Part shown: piece after piece, positions 36,026 through 41,648 of the stretch | Layout: each line of letters begins with the position of its first letter | How positions within the stretch are numbered: position 1 is the stretch's first letter | Origin: Collinsella aerofaciens | GTDB taxonomy: Bacteria; Actinomycetota; Coriobacteriia; Coriobacteriales; Coriobacteriaceae | Direction of reading: 5' to 3' | NCBI RefSeq assembly: GCF_015555045.1 | Contig: NZ_JADNJQ010000018.1 | Span: 1-41,648 of the forward strand | DNA length: 41,648 bases | Notes under the pieces: generated by a model | Databases searched by the model: none | Told to the model about the DNA's origin: nothing | Seen by the model: the letters and a program-made list of their open reading frames with translations, nothing else | Program-made: the position numbers and the translations under genes

Positions 36026-36958
36026 ATGGCTCGTCGTACGCCTTCTCAATTGAATATGCTGCTCGCTGTCGATAAGCCGGTGGGCTGCACGTCCCACGAT
36101 GTGGTTTCGCAGTGCCGGCGCACCCTCCATGAGCGGCGCGTCGGCCATGCCGGCACGCTCGACCCCATGGCATCGGGTGTCATGGTAGTGGGCGTGGGCC
36201 AGGCAACCCGTCTACTGGGTATGCTCACGCTCGATACCAAAAGCTACGTCGCCGACATCTCGTTTGGCGCCGAGACCAATACCGATGATGCGGAAGGCGA
36301 GGCGGTCCGCACGGTGGCTGTTGCCAACGAGCTCCGCGATCCTGCCTATGCGCGTGAGCACTTGGCCTCCATGCTGGGTCCGCAGATGCAGGTGCCGCCG
36401 GCGTTTTCGGCTATCTCGGTCAATGGCGTTCGCGCCTACAAGTCTGCTCGCGAGGGCAATGCGGTGGACCTACCTCCGCGTCCCGTCGAGGTCTATGCCG
36501 CCGACCTGATCGCCGTGGGCGGCGAAGGTGATACGTGCGTGTGGACCGTGGCGTTCTCGGTGAGCAAGGGCACCTATATTCGTGCGCTCGCTCGCGACCT
36601 GGGCCGCGCCTGCGAGAGCGCCGCGCACATTTCCGCGCTGCGCCGCACGGCCTCTGGTGTTGTTTCCATTGGCGCCTGTCATGCGGTGGAGGAGCTTTCT
36701 CCCGAGTCCGCCGCTGGCTTTGCCCTGGATCCCATTGCGGCCCTGGGCGCCACGCGTGTTGACTTGCCGGGTAATCTTGCCGACGACCTGCTCTGCGGCC
36801 GACGCATTCCCGTTGAGCGTTCGCTTGCCGATTTCGATGCCTCGAAGCCGCCGTTTGCGTTGGTGCTCGATGGGGGACTCAAGGCGCTCGCCCGCATTGA
36901 GGGTGGCCGCTTTGTCATGGAGCACGTGTTTCCGCAGGCAATCGGCGGTGTTCGATGA
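36026..36958 (+). CDS. truB: tRNA pseudouridine(55) synthase TruB
   Basis: 310 residues. Makes pseudouridine at position 55 of the T-loop of tRNAs. LAVDKPVGCTSHDVV and RVGHAGTLDPMASG (catalytic Asp46), then VPPAFSAISVNGVRAY and VSKGTYIRALARDLG, are the family motifs. The C-terminal PUA-like region is present in short form. It starts 15 bases after the DHH gene and its stop overlaps ribF by 4 bases (ATGA). Confidence 0.95.
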   Translation: MARRTPSQLNMLLAVDKPVGCTSHDVVSQCRRTLHERRVGHAGTLDPMASGVMVVGVGQATRLLGMLTLDTKSYVADISFGAETNTDDAEGEAVRTVAVANELRDPAYAREHLASMLGPQMQVPPAFSAISVNGVRAYKSAREGNAVDLPPRPVEVYAADLIAVGGEGDTCVWTVAFSVSKGTYIRALARDLGRACESAAHISALRRTASGVVSIGACHAVEELSPESAAGFALDPIAALGATRVDLPGNLADDLLCGRRIPVERSLADFDASKPPFALVLDGGLKALARIEGGRFVMEHVFPQAIGGVR

Positions 36959-37962
36959 TGTTGTCCGCTCGCGAGCTCGCGCGTGTCTTTTTCGCGGGTG
37001 AGTCGGACGAGGCTCGCATCGTTACTGCCGATGCGTTTGATGAGTGTGAGCACTTGGGTGCCGCATCGATTGCCATCGGCGTGTTCGACGGCGTTCACCG
37101 TGGACACCAGGAACTCATCGAAGCGCTTGTCCGTGATGCCCGTGCCCATGGCTGTAAGGCGGTCGTGGTTACCTTTGATCCCGACCCGGACGTTGTGGTG
37201 AGCCCTTCGCCCGCTCAAAAATTGATGACGACGGCCGACCGTCTGCATGCTTTGGCTCAAACCGGGGTCGATGCGGTGGTGGCCGTTCCCTTTACGCCTG
37301 AGGTTGCGGCGCTTGACCATGTTGACTTTCTCTCGCTGGTGTCGCGTCTGGTCGACATTCGATCGATTCGCGTTGGCAGTGACTTTAGGCTGGGTCGTGG
37401 CGGTGCATCTGGTGTTGCCGAGATGCGCGCCTGGGGTTCCGAGCACGGCGTTGACGTGTATGGTCACGACCTGCTTTGCGAGGGCGGTGAGGCCATTTGC
37501 GCCACCCGCATTCGTCATGAGTTGGGACAGGGCCATGTGGAGCTTGCCGCTGAGTTACTCGGCCGTCCGTATATGGTGCGTGGCGGTGTTATTCGCGGCC
37601 GTCACGAGGGTTCTGGCATGGGCTTTCCCACGGCAAACCTACAAGTTCCCGATGGTATTCAGGTGCCTGCGGACGGCGTGTATGAGGGTCTGGTGCTGGT
37701 CGATGACACCGTGTGGCCCGCTGCCGTGAACGTCGGCCTACCGCCAACGTATGCCGACGATGTCGCTTCGGCGCATCTCGAGGCTAATTTAATTGGTTAT
37801 ACGGGCGACCTGTACGGCTCTTCTGTTTCGCTGGCGTTTACGCGTTGGCTGCGTCCGTCGCGCGTGTTCGATTCGCTGGATGAGTTGATCGCGACCGTCG
37901 AGGGTAATATCGAAGACATTCGTCACAACTTGGGTGAGCAGGGGGTGAGCATCCGTGATTAG
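36955..37962 (+). CDS. ribF: bifunctional riboflavin kinase / FAD synthetase
   Basis: 335 residues. The N-terminal FAD synthetase (nucleotidyltransferase) domain has IGVFDGVHRGHQELIEAL and VVTFDPDPD; the C-terminal riboflavin kinase domain has RHEGSGMGFPTANLQVP and GVYEGLVLVDD. Converts riboflavin to FMN and then FAD. ATG 36955 overlaps the truB stop; a second ATG follows immediately. The stop overlaps the dnaG GTG by 8 bases. Complete. Confidence 0.95.
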   Translation: MMLSARELARVFFAGESDEARIVTADAFDECEHLGAASIAIGVFDGVHRGHQELIEALVRDARAHGCKAVVVTFDPDPDVVVSPSPAQKLMTTADRLHALAQTGVDAVVAVPFTPEVAALDHVDFLSLVSRLVDIRSIRVGSDFRLGRGGASGVAEMRAWGSEHGVDVYGHDLLCEGGEAICATRIRHELGQGHVELAAELLGRPYMVRGGVIRGRHEGSGMGFPTANLQVPDGIQVPADGVYEGLVLVDDTVWPAAVNVGLPPTYADDVASAHLEANLIGYTGDLYGSSVSLAFTRWLRPSRVFDSLDELIATVEGNIEDIRHNLGEQGVSIRD

Positions 37963-40054
37963 CGATGAGGAAAAAGACCAGGTACGCGCTGCGTCCGACC
38001 TGGTTGCCATTGTGCAGGAAACGGTTGAGCTCAAGCCCCGCGGCCATGAGTTTTGGGGATGCTGCCCCTTCCATGGCGAAAAGACGCCGTCCTTCCATAT
38101 TATTCCCGCCACGCAGGTGTGGCATTGCTTTGGCTGCGGCGAGGGTGGCGACGTCTTCACTTATATCATGAAGCGCGAGAACCTGAGCTTTCCCGAGTCA
38201 ATCCGTTATTTGGCCGATCGCGCGGGTATTGAGCTGCATGACACCGGAGATCGCCGTGAGCGCGGCACCAAGCGTGCCCGCATATACGATCTGTGCGCCG
38301 AGACGGCCCAGTTCTACCACACCATGCTTATGCGCGGTAAGGACGGCCGTCCGCGCGAGTATTTTGCCAGTCGCGGCATGGGCGGCGACGTCTGCCGCCG
38401 CTACTGCCTGGGCTTTGCGCCGGGCCGCAACGCGCTGGTGTCGCACCTGTCCCAGGCGGGTTTTACCCCGCAGGAGATGATCGATGCCAACGTTGCCGTG
38501 AGCCGCGGGCGCGGGCAACTAGCCGACCGCTTCTACGACCGTGTGATGTTCCCCATCTTTGACGAGCAGGGTCACAACATTGCCTTTGGCGGTCGCATTA
38601 TGGGCGACGGCCAGCCTAAGTATCTCAACACCGCCGAGACGAGCGTGTTCCATAAAAAGCGAAACCTCTACGGCTTTAACTGGGCCAAGGAGTTTATCGT
38701 CGCGCAGGATACCGCCATCGTGGTGGAGGGTTATACCGACTGTATCGCCTGCTGGGAGGCGGGGATCAAAAACGTCGTCGCCACGCTGGGCACCGCGCTC
38801 ACGGAGCATCACGTCAAGACGCTCACCCGCTTTGCCAAGCGCATCGTGTATATGTTCGATGGCGACGCCGCCGGTCAAAAGGCCGCGCGCCGCGCGATTC
38901 AGTTTATCGAGCAGGATTCGATGGACCTGCGCTGCGTGGTACTTCCCGACGGCAACGATCCCATGGAGTTCATCACGGCGCACGGCGGAGAGGAGCTGCA
39001 GAAACGCATTGACGCCGCCGAGCCGCTCATGGACTTTGTCTACCGTTCGCTGCAGGAGTCGAGCGACATCACCACGCCGGGCGGTCGCGCCAAGGCGCTT
39101 GAAGATGCGCTGACGCTTATCTATCCGCTGCGCGATAGCTATATGATCGACACGTACTTTATCCAGATTGCTGATTTGCTGGGTTTGGATTTGGAGACGG
39201 TGCGCGCGAGCTCGGGCCGCGTGTTTCGCGATGTCGCCAAGCGCGAAGATGCGGAACGACGTCGTGAGCAGAACTATGAACGCCAGCGGGCGCAAGCCGA
39301 GCGCTCTGGTAGCGCGGGCGGTCGGTCGTCTGGTTCGCAGGGGACATCTCGTGGTGCTTGGGCGTCGGGCGCGACGCCGCCGGTGTCCGCGCCGGTCGAA
39401 GAAGAGCCGTACGACTATGTCCCGCTCGATGCCTACGGTGCCGCGCCTGTAGAGGTCGTCGATGATCTGCCGCCAATCGATGTGCCTCATGGTATGGGCT
39501 CTGAGCCCGCCGGTGCCCCGGCAGACGCTTCGGCCCCTATGGTTCTGACCGATCTTGAGCGCAAGTCCTTGGCAGGGGAGCGCGAGCTGCTGACGATGCT
39601 CACGAGCTACCCCGACCTGTTCCGCACGTATGCCGACCGCATCTGCTCCATCGAGTGGGTTGACCCACGTCACGAGTCCATCGCATGGGCCGTTCTGGCT
39701 ACGCCGTCGGGAACCGATCCTGCAGCTTGCATGGATGCGGCACGCTCGGTGTGTCCCGAGGCGGCAACGCTTGTGAGTGCCGGGCGCATCTCGGCGACGA
39801 GCAAGCACCCCACCGAGACGAACATTGTGTTTATGCTCGATACGCTCGAGCTCTACACCATCAAGCGCCGCATGCGTGCCGCACAGGCCAAGCTGCGCCA
39901 AGACCGTTCGCTCGATGATGAGGGCCGTCGTTCGCTGACCGTGCAGGCCGCGCGGGACTCGCAGCGTCAGCGCGAACTGCAAAAGTCGATCGGCGGCGTG
40001 GCGGACCCGTTCCGTTTGATCGGCCTGGAGGCCGCAGGCACTGAACAAGCCTAG
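37955..40054 (+). CDS. dnaG: DNA primase DnaG
   Basis: 699 residues from a GTG at 37955, with GGGGGTGAG upstream. N-terminal CHC2 zinc finger Cys37, His40, Cys58, Cys61; RNA polymerase core with TOPRIM motifs VVEGYTDCIACW and YMFDGDAAGQKAARR. A Ser/Gly/Pro-rich linker of about 100 residues (about 445-540) leads to a helical C-terminal domain that should contact the replicative helicase. Makes RNA primers at the fork. Followed by rpoD, the classic macromolecular synthesis arrangement without rpsU. Confidence 0.96.
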   Translation: MISDEEKDQVRAASDLVAIVQETVELKPRGHEFWGCCPFHGEKTPSFHIIPATQVWHCFGCGEGGDVFTYIMKRENLSFPESIRYLADRAGIELHDTGDRRERGTKRARIYDLCAETAQFYHTMLMRGKDGRPREYFASRGMGGDVCRRYCLGFAPGRNALVSHLSQAGFTPQEMIDANVAVSRGRGQLADRFYDRVMFPIFDEQGHNIAFGGRIMGDGQPKYLNTAETSVFHKKRNLYGFNWAKEFIVAQDTAIVVEGYTDCIACWEAGIKNVVATLGTALTEHHVKTLTRFAKRIVYMFDGDAAGQKAARRAIQFIEQDSMDLRCVVLPDGNDPMEFITAHGGEELQKRIDAAEPLMDFVYRSLQESSDITTPGGRAKALEDALTLIYPLRDSYMIDTYFIQIADLLGLDLETVRASSGRVFRDVAKREDAERRREQNYERQRAQAERSGSAGGRSSGSQGTSRGAWASGATPPVSAPVEEEPYDYVPLDAYGAAPVEVVDDLPPIDVPHGMGSEPAGAPADASAPMVLTDLERKSLAGERELLTMLTSYPDLFRTYADRICSIEWVDPRHESIAWAVLATPSGTDPAACMDAARSVCPEAATLVSAGRISATSKHPTETNIVFMLDTLELYTIKRRMRAAQAKLRQDRSLDDEGRRSLTVQAARDSQRQRELQKSIGGVADPFRLIGLEAAGTEQA

Positions 40055-40164
40055 ATGTTGTGGTCAACCAGCGTATTCTCGCCTATATCCAGTCCTCTTT
40101 TTGGGTATAGACGTCAATGTGTGTGCTAAAGTATTGAGTCCTGTGGACTATGAAGGGAGAATCT

Positions 40165-41514
<1,350 letters not shown>

Positions 41515-41523
41515 TCAAGCAAG

Positions 41524-41560
41524 AAGCGCCCTCAAGCACATCTGCTTGGGGGCGCTTTCA
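41524..41560 (+). terminator. terminator after rpoD
   Basis: AAGCGCCCTCAAGCA (41524-41538) pairs with TGCTTGGGGGCGCTT (41543-41557) with one G-U, loop CATC, then TTTC. It lies 9 bases after the rpoD stop. Confidence 0.88.
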
Positions 41561-41602
41561 TGTAGTCGTTGGGTGTTCCTATAGTTTTGTCAACCGTCGG
41601 GG

Positions 41603-41647
41603 CTACTCCCGGTAGGGCACCCGGTCGCGCATCACGGCGTATATCGC
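41603..41647 (-). pseudogene. possible transposase C-terminus (IS110-like), cut by the window edge
   Basis: On the minus strand the frame running in from the edge reads AIYAVMRDRVPYRE and stops at 41603. This resembles the tail of IS110-type transposases (YAMLRDGxPY). Only 14 codons are visible, so whether the element is intact cannot be judged. Confidence 0.35.
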
Positions 41648-41648
41648 C

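Overview
The window looks like a chromosomal segment of a high-GC actinobacterium, most likely Collinsella or a close relative in the Coriobacteriia. This is inferred from the codon use of the housekeeping genes, their order (guaB, leuS, then rimP-nusA-infB-rbfA-DHH-truB-ribF-dnaG-rpoD) and the style of the proteins; no database was searched. Roughly the right 18 kb (23.7-41.6 kb) is conserved GC-rich core genome. Roughly the left 23 kb is accessory DNA of mixed base composition.

Positions 1-13300 are the variable part of a surface-polysaccharide locus. It opens with the end of a GC-rich dTDP-rhamnose epimerase/reductase fusion (RfbC-RfbD). Composition drops abruptly near 1380, and seven tightly spaced genes follow: Wzy-like polymerase, GT4 and GT2 glycosyltransferases, polysaccharide pyruvyl transferase, Wzx-like flippase, an FrhB-type iron-sulfur protein and a membrane acyltransferase. 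The acyltransferase is split. A very AT-rich insert of about 3.4 kb sits inside it and carries a complete lactococcin-972-type bacteriocin cassette: secreted peptide, about 650-residue membrane protein and ABC ATPase, with its own promoter, a 23-bp palindrome and two terminator-like hairpins. The 3' half of the acyltransferase follows and also has a frameshift in a run of eight T.

Positions 13300-23640 hold a decayed IS256-type transposase, a secreted transglutaminase-like protein on the minus strand, and a defence-island-like series on the plus strand. The series contains (i) an uncharacterised reverse transcriptase followed by an AbiH-family protein, preceded by a structured leader; (ii) a RelE/HigB-like toxin with an in-frame amber codon, followed by an HTH-ImmA/IrrE antitoxin-like protein; and (iii) an AAA ATPase plus a TOPRIM-like partner, with a perfect 22-bp-arm palindrome over the start region. 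Two copies of an imperfect palindromic repeat bracket the toxin-antitoxin unit. The series ends against the last 60 or so codons of a GH32 sucrose hydrolase, which marks the right edge of the replacement.

Positions 23700-41648 are core genes: a degenerate Cys/Met-metabolism PLP protein, a ModE-like HTH regulator, IMP dehydrogenase, leucyl-tRNA synthetase with a striking 118-nt hairpin leader, and then a transcription/translation/replication cluster. That cluster starts with a promoter followed at once by a terminator-like hairpin ahead of rimP, and runs through primase to the primary sigma factor. A 14-codon transposase tail on the minus strand touches the right end of the window. No tRNA, rRNA or CRISPR array was seen.
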